Positions 1 through 8,959 of a stretch of 64,000 nucleotides of DNA are shown piece by piece. A model generated the notes under the pieces. It saw only the letters and a program-made list of their open reading frames with translations, did not search any database and had not been told where the DNA came from. This stretch comes from Lysinibacillus xylanilyticus (lineage in GTDB: Bacteria > Bacillota > Bacilli > Bacillales_A > Planococcaceae), in NCBI RefSeq assembly GCF_001708185.1, contig NZ_MDDN01000015.1:26953-90952 (forward strand), given 5' to 3'. The translations under genes and the position numbers were made by a program. Every line of letters starts with the position of its first letter. Positions within the stretch are counted from its first letter, which is position 1.

Positions 1-173
1 CCACTCTTTCCTAAACGTTGAAGTGCCTCTCGAATAGTTGGTCGACCAACCCCAAATTCTTTTGCAAGCTCTCTTTCCGGCGGTAAAGTACTTCCTATAG
101 AATAAACACCAGCCAATATAGATCTAATTAATTCATTCTCAATTTTATCTGAGGAGCGTTCTTTTTCTTTCAA
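1..173 (-). CDS. GntR-family transcriptional regulator, 5' part only
   Basis: The gene runs off the left edge of the window, leaving about 57 N-terminal residues. They form the winged helix-turn-helix of the GntR/FadR type: IENELIRSILAG, then LPPERELAKEFGVGRPTIREAL. The best start is TTG at 173, because no in-frame ATG lies nearby and a purine-rich AAAGGGG site sits upstream. The effector domain is outside the window, so subfamily and ligand cannot be given. A perfect TGGTNNNACCA palindrome lies 46 bases upstream and suggests autoregulation. The sugar-uptake cluster from 3551 onward is a possible target, but this is only inference. Confidence 0.8.
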   Translation of the reverse strand, partial: MKEKERSSDKIENELIRSILAGVYSIGSTLPPERELAKEFGVGRPTIREALQRLGKS

Positions 174-218
174 ATCCTCTTCCCCTTTGTTTTTTTGGTA
201 ATACAAATTAAAGACAGT

Positions 219-229
219 GGTAATACCAA
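219..229. promoter_or_regulatory. Candidate GntR operator
   Basis: TGGTAATACCA is a perfect TGGT-N3-ACCA palindrome, matching the general FadR-subfamily half-site pattern (TNGTNNNACNA). It lies between the GntR start and its likely promoter, a suitable place for self-repression. Confidence 0.45.
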
Positions 230-310
230 AAAGTATATATCAAGTTTGAATTTTCTGTCAATGGAATGTGACGAAATTTTATTAGAGAAGCAACGATCCA
301 ATTAGATCTA

Positions 311-493
311 ATGGTTTCCCTAAGATTATGGAACCTTACACAAGACAATTCGACGAATATTGAAAGAAAACGAATCAGAGAATTACTAGAAATTATTGAG
401 AAAGAATTTGATTTAGACTACAAAATTAAGGTGAAGGTCATACCAAGAAGCGGCGTGAAAATTGCGGACCGCATCTTCATCAATCAAGATTAA
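311..493 (+). other. Short open frame of unknown status
   Basis: A 60-codon frame with a lysine- and isoleucine-rich protein (ERKRIRELLEIIEKEF). No good ribosome binding site precedes the ATG and no family is recognised. It may be the remnant of a longer gene, because the sequence up to 830 also looks decayed. I would not call it a gene without conservation evidence. Confidence 0.2.
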
Positions 494-624
494 GAGTTTC
501 ATTAGCCTGCGTTCCATGAAGAAGATGTTGAGAAGGGCATCTGTTAGGCATACGAAATAAAGCGGGAGTTTTTAGCAAACAGAACCGTTATTCCTTGTTG
601 CCTAGGTGGTGAGAGGAAATAGTA

Positions 625-744
625 ATGAAAATTCAATTTCTGGAGATAGTTTGAGCCCAAAACCTTGCAGATGGTTTTTCACGAAGTGTGGGAGTGATGG
701 AACTATGTAGAAAATGCGGATTTCGCAAAAGGTTTGGAAAATAG
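625..744 (+). pseudogene. Possible GNAT acetyltransferase C-terminal remnant
   Basis: One frame runs from ATG 625 to TAG 742-744 with a single internal TGA. The second half reads SVGVMELCRKCGFRKRFG, which resembles the last strand and helix of GNAT acetyltransferases, where a x-x-LYxKxGF segment is typical. No acetyl-CoA motif remains. The assignment is weak. Confidence 0.25.
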
Positions 745-840
745 ATAGGCAAATGGCTAGGATATAGTAAGTTAGATTGAGCAATGCCTCATTTAGATAT
801 AACGAGGTAAACCTGATCAAAAGTAAGTGCGTTTTTTAAA

Positions 841-875
841 AACAGGCACATTCGCTTCATGCGAACGTGCCTGTT
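841..875. terminator. Strong hairpin, terminator of the MFS gene
   Basis: AACAGGCAC-A-TTCGC pairs with GCGAA-C-GTGCCTGTT around the loop TTCAT. It lies just beyond the stop of the minus-strand transporter gene at 932 and is followed on that strand by an A/T-rich stretch. Confidence 0.7.
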
Positions 876-931
876 GGATTTGTATTTCTACTAAAGTATA
901 TGTTGCATTTGTATAATTGCTCATTTCATTT

Positions 932-2122
932 TTAGGCTGATTTCTTTTGTTTTTGGTCTAAAAGATGACAAAAGAAAGTTAGTAGACTTGCACAGACTGC
1001 AACGATTCCACCGACCCATGTTACATTCATCAAATTCCCTTGATGGTATACAATTCCGCCTAATGCAGAACCAAAAGCGATGCCTACATTGCTTGCCACT
1101 GGCATAAGTGAAGCCGCGAGTCCTGTAGCATTTGGCTGATAAATTCCAGCGAGGTCTATTAAATATAGCTGAGTAGATGTTGTTAAGAGGATGGCCATTA
1201 ACGACATGAAGCCAATGTTTACCAGTCCTAAAATAAAGTGATTTGTTGTCCAAAATAAACTTGTCAGAACAACTGCCTGCACGAGAAAAACAAACCGAAG
1301 GCGACCGATTGGATTGTGGCTGGCAATTTTACCGGCAAGGATGTTGCTGAAAATCGAGATAAACCCGTAAGCAAATAAGATTAAACTAATTGAATGATCG
1401 GGTGCTCCCATTCCCTTTAAGATAGGAACAAGGTAAGTAAAGACGGCATAAGTTGCGCCAAATCCGAGAGCAGGAATGAAAAAAGCCATCAAAATTCGTG
1501 GCTTGGTCATTAAAGAAAACTGATCCCGTATCGAGCTGCGTTCTTGGCTGAGACCATTAGGTAAGACAAAAAAGGATGCCAAAAACGCCAATCCTCCTAG
1601 GAAAGTGGTTAACATGAAAGTGGCATTCCAGCCGTACCGTTCGGCGATGACAATACCAATTGGCACTCCAACGACATTTGCAAGTGTGAAACCACCAAAA
1701 ACGAATGATATCGCAAGTCCGCGTTTTTTAATTGGCATGGTTTCACTTGCAACAATCATAGCTAGAGAGATTAATACTCCTGTTACAATCGCTGTCATAA
1801 TCCGAAGTACAAGGAGCATGAAGTAGCTCGTCGAAATGACGCACAAAGCATTCAAGACGATGAAAGATCCTATCAAAAACAACATCCATTTACGCTTTGG
1901 TAAATGACTTGTTGCTGACATCACTAGGGGTGTGGCGATGGCAAACGTAATGGCAAACGCAGAGACGAGTGTGCCTGCCTTTGCATTTGTCATATGAAGA
2001 CTCGAAGAAATATCTGTTAAAATTCCGACAATAACAAATTCGCTTGTCCCGAGTACAAATGTTAATAAAGAGAGTGTTAAAATGAGCAACCAATGTCGCT
2101 TGGTTAATTTTGTGGGGTGCAT
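932..2122 (-). CDS. MFS transporter, DHA1-type efflux permease
   Basis: A 396-residue membrane protein with about 12 hydrophobic segments, normal for the major facilitator superfamily. The first helix (LGTSEFVIVGILTDI) and the segment LGLVNIGFMSLM are characteristic of the AraJ/YdhP/PbuE-like DHA1 group. These export drugs, sugars or nucleosides by proton antiport. The loop after helix 2 reads SHLPKRKWM, a degenerate version of the conserved motif A. The start ATG has an AAGAGG site upstream. It is monocistronic, with a terminator at 841-875. The substrate cannot be deduced. Confidence 0.85.
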   Translation of the reverse strand: MHPTKLTKRHWLLILTLSLLTFVLGTSEFVIVGILTDISSSLHMTNAKAGTLVSAFAITFAIATPLVMSATSHLPKRKWMLFLIGSFIVLNALCVISTSYFMLLVLRIMTAIVTGVLISLAMIVASETMPIKKRGLAISFVFGGFTLANVVGVPIGIVIAERYGWNATFMLTTFLGGLAFLASFFVLPNGLSQERSSIRDQFSLMTKPRILMAFFIPALGFGATYAVFTYLVPILKGMGAPDHSISLILFAYGFISIFSNILAGKIASHNPIGRLRFVFLVQAVVLTSLFWTTNHFILGLVNIGFMSLMAILLTTSTQLYLIDLAGIYQPNATGLAASLMPVASNVGIAFGSALGGIVYHQGNLMNVTWVGGIVAVCASLLTFFCHLLDQKQKKSA

Positions 2123-2181
2123 AAATACCTCTTTTCTTAGATGTATGTAAATGTGTCACAGAGTAAATACACAACCTGAAC

Positions 2182-2190
2182 ATCATACCA
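2182..2190 (-). promoter_or_regulatory. Candidate extended -10 promoter of the MFS gene
   Basis: On the minus strand the sequence reads TGGTATGAT, an extended -10 element about 60 bases upstream of the MFS start. The -35 region is poor. Confidence 0.35.
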
Positions 2191-2345
2191 CAAAATTTTT
2201 AGCGAGAAAAACCCTTTCTTAATCAATAGAACACCACAATCGACAAGGCTGTAGAGTAAGAAGAAGACTATTAAAGTATGCATATTTTTGTTGAATGATT
2301 AAGAAACGGACTAAGTACATGGAATGCAATAGTAAACATTAAAAG

Positions 2346-2377
2346 CTTTACATTGACGTTGCGTAAAGGATTAAGCT
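2346..2377 (+). promoter_or_regulatory. MerR-type promoter of the DUF2268 gene
   Basis: TTTACA at 2347-2352 and TAAGCT at 2372-2377 are separated by exactly 19 bp. The spacer and -35 region contain the inverted repeat CTTTAC-N11-GTAAAG (2346-2368). A lengthened spacer holding a palindrome is the hallmark of promoters activated by MerR-family regulators. No MerR gene is adjacent. Confidence 0.55.
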
Positions 2378-2398
2378 TTTAGAAAAGGGGGCGATAAC

Positions 2399-3307
2399 GT
2401 GGGAAAAGTAAGGATCAATTTAATCAATAGCTTGGATTTCTATGAAAAGTGTTTACTAGGAAATGTTAATGAGAATTCATTCCGTTATGACTTGATGCAA
2501 CCAATGAAAACAATATGGGATTATTTAAATGTACCGTTAAAAGCAACACAACCTAATGGATACGATGTTGTTATGGCATCAGAGATGTTAGGGATTTGGA
2601 CGCCTAGAAAATCTATTCAACAAGTTGAAGATAATCTACCAGAGCTTGTAGAATCTAGAATTTTTGATGAATATCAGGAAGTGATTTCAAAAGGAATGGA
2701 TGCATTTGAAAAGATCGGTTATTCTATTCCACTAGAAAAAATCGACATAACTATTCTTTTAGGGGATGAAGATAGTCAAGAAATGAAAGTAAATAAAGGA
2801 TATTCAGGTTTTGGTGGAATACCGGGATATATTTTGCTAATGGCTGTTCCTAATGATTTTAATAAGAAACGATTAAAATCCGCTTTAGCTCACGAGTTTA
2901 ATCATAATGTTCGTTTTACATTTGAACCATTTAATCATGGTGACGTGACTGTAGAAGAATATATAGTATTGGAAGGTTTAGCTGAATGTTTTGCTGAAGA
3001 AATGTATGGGAAAGAATTGATTGGACCTTGGATTGAAGATTTTGATCAAGAAGAGATGGCGTACTCAATCGAAGTGATAAAAGAAGGACGAAAGACGAAA
3101 GGTTTTGGGGAAGTATCAGCTTATATGTTTGGTGATGAGGTTGCTAAGAGAAAGGGGTATAGTCCAGTTGGTTTATCAGGGAATGCAGGTTATACTATTG
3201 GTTACCATTTGATTAAGAAATACTTAGCTAACAGTAACAAGAGCATTGCCGAAGCGACACTGACTCCTACTGAAGAAATAGTGAGCGTCTCTAAATTTTT
3301 CGATTAA
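2399..3307 (+). CDS. DUF2268 putative zinc-dependent protease (YjaZ-like)
   Basis: A 302-residue protein with the zincin motif HEFNH at residues 165-169 (HExxH form), followed by an acidic helix (VLEGLAECFAEEMYG) that supplies the likely third ligand. This layout fits the DUF2268 predicted Zn-dependent proteases, which include Bacillus subtilis YjaZ. There is no signal peptide, so it is probably cytosolic. The start is GTG at 2399 behind AAAAGGGGG. A MerR-type promoter (2346-2377) lies directly upstream, so expression is probably inducible by a small molecule. The substrate is unknown. Confidence 0.8.
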   Translation: MGKVRINLINSLDFYEKCLLGNVNENSFRYDLMQPMKTIWDYLNVPLKATQPNGYDVVMASEMLGIWTPRKSIQQVEDNLPELVESRIFDEYQEVISKGMDAFEKIGYSIPLEKIDITILLGDEDSQEMKVNKGYSGFGGIPGYILLMAVPNDFNKKRLKSALAHEFNHNVRFTFEPFNHGDVTVEEYIVLEGLAECFAEEMYGKELIGPWIEDFDQEEMAYSIEVIKEGRKTKGFGEVSAYMFGDEVAKRKGYSPVGLSGNAGYTIGYHLIKKYLANSNKSIAEATLTPTEEIVSVSKFFD

Positions 3308-3391
3308 CCTCACTTACAACTGATCGGTAGGGCAACAACGGATTTATAAATAATCAAAATTTATTACTAAACTACACCTAATAATCAATCA

Positions 3392-3427
3392 AACTATTTC
3401 TCAATGAAAACGAGAAATAGTTTTTTT
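3392..3427 (+). terminator. Rho-independent terminator
   Basis: AACTATTTCTC and GAGAAATAGTT form an 11-bp stem followed by a run of T. It ends the DUF2268 transcript. Confidence 0.85.
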
Positions 3428-3550
3428 ATGTGAAAAATGGTTTTTATGTTGTTTTACTTTGTTTATATGTTTATTTTTACAACTTGTTAATAAAAGTACA
3501 ACATCTGATTAATAATTTGGCTTTACAATGTGAAACAGGAGGTGACATGA

Positions 3551-4417
3551 ATGCAAATAAAATTTTCAAAGGCTGCGTTCTTTTTATTACCGGTTGGAAT
3601 ACCTCTTATACTCTTTTGGATCATTCCGAATTTGTTTAGTTTAGGTATTAGTTTTACAGACTGGGATTTCATGACAAATGATTTTCATTTTGTTGGTTTA
3701 GATAACTATTTCAATTTGTTTACCCAGGCATCATTTAAGCAGGCATTGCTAAACACTCTTTATTTTGGATTTGGGACAGTTATTCCAACAACTGTATTAG
3801 GATTAGGTTTTGCTCTGTTCTTTAGAAAAAATTTCAAAGGCTCTGCCATTTATAAATTGATGATTTTTTCACCATGGGTAACACCAACAGTAGCTGTATC
3901 GATTGTATGGTCACTTCTATATGAACCGGAACTAGGTGTTATCAATAAGCTGTTAGGTTTAGTAGGAATACCTGGTTTGGAATGGCTTAAGAGCAGTGAA
4001 ACCGCAATGCTAGCAGTTATTATTGTAACGGTTTGGAAACTAGTTGGATGGACAATGATTTTCTATATTGGTGCATTAGAGAAAGTACCTGATAGCTTAT
4101 ATGAAGCGGCGAGTATCGATGGAGCAAATGCATGGCAAAAGTTTCGACATGTCACACTCCCAATGGTTTCACCAACAACTTTTTTCTTAATTGTTGTGAA
4201 TACGATTGTATCGCTGCAAGCATACGATCAAATTAAAATCTTAACACAAGGTGGGCCGAGTGGTTCGACAAGAACATTACTCTATTTATTCTTTGAACAA
4301 GCATTTGAACAATTTGATATGGGATCAGCGACAGCCATCGCATTTATCATATTAATCATTACAATCCTACTATCGTTTTTAAACAAGATAATAGGTGACA
4401 AGTGGGTGAATTATTAA
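3551..4417 (+). CDS. ABC sugar-type permease, MalF/UgpA-like
   Basis: A 288-residue inner-membrane protein of the carbohydrate uptake CUT1 family with six hydrophobic segments. The cytoplasmic EAA loop reads EAASIDGANAWQKFRHVTLP, the docking site for the ATPase. The start follows an AGGAGGTGA site. It is the first gene of the cluster; the second permease begins 3 bases after its stop. Family members import oligosaccharides, glycerol-3-phosphate or related solutes. The HAD phosphatase and TIM-barrel isomerase downstream suggest a phosphorylated or unusual polyol, but this is inference. Confidence 0.9.
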   Translation: MQIKFSKAAFFLLPVGIPLILFWIIPNLFSLGISFTDWDFMTNDFHFVGLDNYFNLFTQASFKQALLNTLYFGFGTVIPTTVLGLGFALFFRKNFKGSAIYKLMIFSPWVTPTVAVSIVWSLLYEPELGVINKLLGLVGIPGLEWLKSSETAMLAVIIVTVWKLVGWTMIFYIGALEKVPDSLYEAASIDGANAWQKFRHVTLPMVSPTTFFLIVVNTIVSLQAYDQIKILTQGGPSGSTRTLLYLFFEQAFEQFDMGSATAIAFIILIITILLSFLNKIIGDKWVNY

Positions 4418-4420
4418 GAC

Positions 4421-5248
4421 ATGAGTAATCGAAAAAAGACGCCATTGATTTTCAAGCATCTCTTTTTAGCTGTATCAAGTATCTTGTTTGTCTTTCCTTT
4501 TATATGGATGATCCTTAGTTCGTTTAAAACATCCAGTGAAGTACTACAAGGTAGTTTTTGGCCAAAAGAATTCCATTGGGAAAATTATTCTGAAGTATTA
4601 GAAATCATTCCTTTTCACACGTATATCTTTAACAGTTTCTATACTTCTTTGCTGATTACAATCTATGTTCTTATTTCGTCAGCGCTCTTTGCTTATATGT
4701 TGGCATTTTATAAATTTAAAGGGAAAGAATTAACGTTTGGCGTTGTCATGGCAACATATATGATTCCAGGTGCTGTATCGTATGTTCCTGTTTATGTGAT
4801 GTTAGCAAAAATGGGAATTCTTAATACCCATTTCGGATATATTATTTCTTTAGCAGTTAGTGTATTTGGGATTTTTTATTTAAGACAAGCGTTCCTTAAA
4901 GTTGGTTATGAAATTGTAGAAGCAGCCAAAATTGATGGAGCTAGTGATTGGAAAATCCTTTGGAAGATTGTCTTTCCGGTGACACGTTCATCATTTGTAA
5001 CACTAGGTTTAGTGACATTTATAGAAAACTATAATAACTATATTTGGCCAGCGTTAGTATTAAAAGATAACGATAAAAAATTAATCACAAATGGGATTGC
5101 TGATTATTTCATTAATAGCTCATTAGGTAGGGATTGGTCACACATTATGGTTGCAAGTACAATCGCTACAGTCCCACTTTTACTTGTATTTTTAGTATTG
5201 CAAAAATGGTTCCTCTCAGGTGTTTCTGATTCTGGAATAAAAGGTTAA
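4421..5248 (+). CDS. ABC sugar-type permease, MalG/UgpE-like
   Basis: A 275-residue partner permease, with the EAA motif EAAKIDGASDWKILWKIVFP and six membrane segments. It pairs with the upstream permease to form the translocation pore. The intergenic gap is only 3 bases, so translation is probably coupled. The substrate-binding lipoprotein starts 22 bases after its stop. Confidence 0.9.
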   Translation: MSNRKKTPLIFKHLFLAVSSILFVFPFIWMILSSFKTSSEVLQGSFWPKEFHWENYSEVLEIIPFHTYIFNSFYTSLLITIYVLISSALFAYMLAFYKFKGKELTFGVVMATYMIPGAVSYVPVYVMLAKMGILNTHFGYIISLAVSVFGIFYLRQAFLKVGYEIVEAAKIDGASDWKILWKIVFPVTRSSFVTLGLVTFIENYNNYIWPALVLKDNDKKLITNGIADYFINSSLGRDWSHIMVASTIATVPLLLVFLVLQKWFLSGVSDSGIKG

Positions 5249-5270
5249 CTAATTTTAAAGGAGGCATTTC

Positions 5271-6626
5271 ATGATGAAGAAATTATTAACGCTTTTTATG
5301 GTTGTATCATTATTTGTTAGTGTACTAGCAGGATGTTCTGGAGGAGAAGGAAATACAGTTAAGGTAACGAAAGAAGGGGAAAAAATCGTTGTCCCATTTA
5401 TTAACGGAGTTGGGGGGTCCCTTGCGGATCGTTTAGATAAGATTGTGATGGAATTCAATGAAAGTCAGGACAAGTACGTTGTAAAAACGACAAAAGCAGG
5501 CAACTACGATGAGTCTTATCAAAAGCTTCAAAGTGGATTTGCGGCAAACAATCAAGAAGCCATAGCTTTACTAGGTTCAGACGTTATTCAAAACTACATT
5601 AACAAAGATTTAGTTGTCCCAATCGATCCATTTATCAATAATGATAAAGAATTGAAAATAGAGAATTATGGTAAAGGTTTTGTTAGTCAAGCAACAGTAG
5701 ATGGGAAAATATATGGAATTCCTCTATATGGTACAACTCAAATACTTTATTATAATAAAAAAGTATTAGAGGAAAATGGCTTTACTACGGATGACTTAAA
5801 GACATGGGAAGGGCTTGAGAAGGTAGCTGAAAAAGTATCAAAACGTGATGAAAATGGCAACGTTCAATATGCAGGGTGGATGCCAATTTGGGGTACGACA
5901 AATTTAATTGATTCGGTTCGAAGTGCTGGAGGAAATGTATTAAGTGAAGACGGAACAAAAGTTTTAATTAACGATGAAACATGGGTAAAGGTATGGGAGA
6001 AATACCGTAAGTGGCTTCATGAAGATAAAATCATGAACATTCATACAGGTGGTACTGGATGGGAATATTGGGATAACACAATTATTGATTTTGTTGAAGG
6101 TAAAACGTTAGGATATACAGGTTCATCTGGTGACCAAGGATTTGTCTACAAATCGTTAGGTGAGGGGATGGATGAGGCGGAAAGACTGGCTACGTTTGGA
6201 GCCGTTCCGCAACCAGGCTGGGGTGATCATAAGCCAGCACCGAAATTAGAAGCATATTTTTTCACATTAACTAGAAATATTGATCCAGAAGTAGCACAAG
6301 GTGCATATGAGTTTATGAAATTTGCGACAACTACTGAAAAAACAGCTGAATGGTCAATGGAAACAGGCTATATCCCTGTTCAAAATAATGTCACTGATTA
6401 TAAGCCTTATGCAGAATTCGTAAAAAAACAACCACAGGCGTTAGTTCCGTTAGAGCAAGCGAATGAATATGGCGTTTCACCATTTATTGATCCAACAGGC
6501 GGAAAAATCTATGATGCACTAGATATAGCGAAAGATAAAGTAGAAATCGAAGGGATCTCTGCTAAGGAAGCATTAGATGAAGCAGCAACAATTGCCCAGC
6601 AAGAATTAGACAAAGTAAATAAATAA
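5271..6626 (+). CDS. Extracellular solute-binding lipoprotein, family 1 (UgpB-like)
   Basis: A 451-residue protein with a lipoprotein signal peptide ending in VLAGC (lipid-modified Cys22). It belongs to the bacterial solute-binding family 1 (MalE/UgpB). Visible features include a YGIPLYGTTQILYYNKKVLEE segment of the ligand-binding lobe and a C-terminal helical part. It captures the substrate outside the membrane and delivers it to the two permeases upstream. The start has an AAAGGAGG site. A short hairpin at 6636-6661 follows, which could raise its transcript level above the downstream genes. Confidence 0.9.
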   Translation: MMKKLLTLFMVVSLFVSVLAGCSGGEGNTVKVTKEGEKIVVPFINGVGGSLADRLDKIVMEFNESQDKYVVKTTKAGNYDESYQKLQSGFAANNQEAIALLGSDVIQNYINKDLVVPIDPFINNDKELKIENYGKGFVSQATVDGKIYGIPLYGTTQILYYNKKVLEENGFTTDDLKTWEGLEKVAEKVSKRDENGNVQYAGWMPIWGTTNLIDSVRSAGGNVLSEDGTKVLINDETWVKVWEKYRKWLHEDKIMNIHTGGTGWEYWDNTIIDFVEGKTLGYTGSSGDQGFVYKSLGEGMDEAERLATFGAVPQPGWGDHKPAPKLEAYFFTLTRNIDPEVAQGAYEFMKFATTTEKTAEWSMETGYIPVQNNVTDYKPYAEFVKKQPQALVPLEQANEYGVSPFIDPTGGKIYDALDIAKDKVEIEGISAKEALDEAATIAQQELDKVNK

Positions 6627-6635
6627 AACTTTTCG

Positions 6636-6661
6636 AAGAGAAATGGTGGTGCTTCTCTTTT
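6636..6661 (+). terminator. Weak hairpin after the binding-protein gene
   Basis: AAGAGAA and TTCTCTT form a 7-bp stem followed by TTTTG. It is likely an attenuating terminator or mRNA-stabilising hairpin, as often found behind binding-protein genes. Confidence 0.4.
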
Positions 6662-6734
6662 GAATGGAAGAAGTACCTTTATTGTCTTACAGTTAGAACA
6701 AAATAATAGGTTTTAAGTTAGAGGAGGCAAAAAA

Positions 6735-7445
6735 ATGAAAAAAGGAATCATCTTCGATAAGGATGGCACATTAATACAGCTCGATTCGGTTTGGTATAAA
6801 ATCGTTGATTGTGTACTTCATGACGTCTTTCAAAAGTATCCGAATGAAAAGAACAAACGAAATGAATACTTGCAAATTATTGGAATGGACAATAATGATT
6901 TTGAGAGTACGAGCTTACTAGCTAGTCAAACGAATTCCTTTATTGCAGCGGCATGGTATTCAATAGTAGAAGAAAAAAAGAATGTGAAAAAAGGGGAATT
7001 TATACATGATGTGTGTGCGTCATTCAAAAAGCATTCAACATCAGATGACCTCGTATTTACAGAAGTACAAGGTGCACAAGAAACACTAAAATATTTAAAA
7101 GATCATGCGTATATTATCGGTATTGTGACAGCAGATGATATTGATGCAGCTGTTCATTCACTTAAAATGACTAAGCTTTACGAGTATATAGATTTTTTAA
7201 GTGCTGATGATGGAATCAACAAACCTAAACCTTATAGTGATTGTTATCATAAGTTCAAAGATAAATTTCTACTGAATGATGAAGAAGTTTTAATGGTAGG
7301 TGACACATTAACTGACATTCGATTTGCACGAAATAGTAATATTGAAGTTGCAGGAGTTCTTTCTGGTGCATGTAGGAAGGAAGATCTTGAAGGAAAAGCG
7401 GATTATATTATAGATAGTGTTAAAGATATTCAAAAGATTTTATAG
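6735..7445 (+). CDS. HAD-superfamily phosphatase
   Basis: A 236-residue soluble hydrolase with all four HAD motifs: DKDGT at residues 8-12 (nucleophile and acid-base Asp), the Thr of IVTADD, the Lys of NKPKP and the acidic VGDTLTD. It has an alpha-helical cap between motifs I and II, as in phosphoglycolate phosphatase-like enzymes. An AGAGGAGG site precedes the ATG. Its place between transporter genes and a sugar isomerase suggests that it dephosphorylates the imported solute or a pathway intermediate. The true substrate is not visible. Confidence 0.85.
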   Translation: MKKGIIFDKDGTLIQLDSVWYKIVDCVLHDVFQKYPNEKNKRNEYLQIIGMDNNDFESTSLLASQTNSFIAAAWYSIVEEKKNVKKGEFIHDVCASFKKHSTSDDLVFTEVQGAQETLKYLKDHAYIIGIVTADDIDAAVHSLKMTKLYEYIDFLSADDGINKPKPYSDCYHKFKDKFLLNDEEVLMVGDTLTDIRFARNSNIEVAGVLSGACRKEDLEGKADYIIDSVKDIQKIL

Positions 7446-7704
7446 CACATTGTTATTAAACGAGAGAGGTCAAGCCAACTAAAAACAATGACTATTTTAA
7501 CTTCTTTCAGCTAATGGTTTTGTAGCGAAAGCAAAGGTCAGCTACAGAAGTCTCTTAACTCAATAAAAAACAGGTAAAAAAGCCAGATAATGGGCTGAAG
7601 CTAAATTTTCTAGGAAGACAGTAAAATATTAAGGGGTTATAAGTGCTCTTAGTAAATGTTATTGTCTGATATTCAAAAATTTTATTACACAGAAGGTGAA
7701 ACGG

Positions 7705-8667
7705 ATGAAATTAGGCTTAGAAACAGAAACCTATCACTTACTTTTTCAAAATGGTCACATGGATATTTTTGATTTTATTAGAACAACAGCAGAACATGGA
7801 TTAGATGGCGTCATGATTAATGTCATTGCTTATCCTGGCGATAAATATTTGCATCCTAAGTGGGGAGCTCTTGGTGGCGCTGAACCGGATCATTTGCAGA
7901 AGGTACGTCAGGAAATCGAAAAATATGGATTATACGCTGAGATTGACGCAAGAGGAACAGAACCTGACCATTTATCAGAGGTTATCGAAGTAGCACATAA
8001 AATTGGGGCAGATGTGATTCGGACGTATTGCTGTCCAGGGAAATATGATAAAGAATTACTAGATCAAGCACCGAATAATATAAAAAAAATTGTGCCACTT
8101 CTAAAAAAATATCGAATTAAACTTGCCGTTGAAAACCACGAGGAAGAAATAGCTGATGAAATCATACAAATTGTCAATGAGGTAAACAGCTATTGGGTAG
8201 GCGCTCATTGTGATTTTGGAAATTCAATGATGGCATGGGAAGACCCTGTGGAAGCAGCAAGAAAGCTCGCTCCATATACGTATACAACCCACTTTAAAGA
8301 TCATATTATCATCGAAGCAAAAGATGGTTATAAAGTGTGCGGTGTTCCAGCAGGGCAAGGGAATATTGATTTAGATGAAATCTTTAAAATTATGGTGGAG
8401 CATTCTCCGTTAACAAGAATTAATATTGAAATGTGCTATCCTTATGTAGCTCAGTTTAAAAGGGAAAAAGGTACAGGAGGGGTTTTTGAAGTAGGCGAAG
8501 GTGCGTTCAAAGTAGAGGATCCTCCATTTGATCGAAATGTTATCGAGCCAGAAAATTATTACTATCCTGCTGAAGAACATTTAGAAGAGCTGATCGAAAA
8601 ACAAATTCAAGGTGCTGAACAATCGATTAAACATGCAATAGCGCTTAGAGATAAGTATTGTAGATAA
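7705..8667 (+). CDS. Sugar phosphate isomerase/epimerase (xylose isomerase-like TIM barrel)
   Basis: A 320-residue TIM-barrel enzyme of the AP endonuclease 2 / IolE-like superfamily. Probable metal ligands sit in AVENHEE, GAHCDFGNS, TTHFKDH and NIEMCYP, in the order expected for the family's Glu-Asp-His-Glu metal site. An in-frame GTG occurs at 7696 but overlaps the ribosome binding site AGAAGGTG, so ATG 7705 is preferred. It probably isomerises, epimerises or dehydrates the sugar brought in by the neighbouring transporter. No more specific function can be assigned. Confidence 0.8.
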   Translation: MKLGLETETYHLLFQNGHMDIFDFIRTTAEHGLDGVMINVIAYPGDKYLHPKWGALGGAEPDHLQKVRQEIEKYGLYAEIDARGTEPDHLSEVIEVAHKIGADVIRTYCCPGKYDKELLDQAPNNIKKIVPLLKKYRIKLAVENHEEEIADEIIQIVNEVNSYWVGAHCDFGNSMMAWEDPVEAARKLAPYTYTTHFKDHIIIEAKDGYKVCGVPAGQGNIDLDEIFKIMVEHSPLTRINIEMCYPYVAQFKREKGTGGVFEVGEGAFKVEDPPFDRNVIEPENYYYPAEEHLEELIEKQIQGAEQSIKHAIALRDKYCR

Positions 8668-8741
8668 CGTCAATTTTTAATCTCATCACCAAAAATTAGG
8701 AATTATATTTGTTAAAACATATGCAATGTCTATAAGTTGAT

Positions 8742-8905
8742 TGGAGTGGAGGCTGGGCGACTCCTTGGGGATCAGCGTCACAGATGAGACCCTGCAGCGA
8801 GCAACGCGAGTGAAGCGGCTCATCGGACGCCCCCAGGAAGCTCTGCTCTGCGCGAAAGCGAAGCGTCAGCGGCAAAGCGCCCAGCCGGAACGGAAATCAA
8901 CCCAA
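8742..8905. repeat. GC-rich fold-back repeat (REP-like, Bacillaceae type)
   Basis: A compact GC-rich block in AT-rich surroundings. GCTGGGCG near the left end pairs with CGCCCAGC near the right end, and CTTGGGG pairs with CCCCCAG inside. Elements ending in CCGGAACGGAAATCAAC or similar are scattered through many Bacillaceae genomes, in my recollection. A 64-codon frame across it is a by-product of high GC. It sits inside the transport cluster before the ATPase gene and may form an RNA structure or attenuator. Confidence 0.6.
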
Positions 8906-8959
8906 CATTATGGTAATGAGCTAATCTTCACTTGAAAATCACAATATTAGGAGGCAATG

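Noticed and set aside
8741..8935. 64-codon open frame with Arg/Gln-rich product
   Set aside because: It lies wholly inside the GC-rich fold-back repeat and has no ribosome binding site; the open frame follows from base composition.
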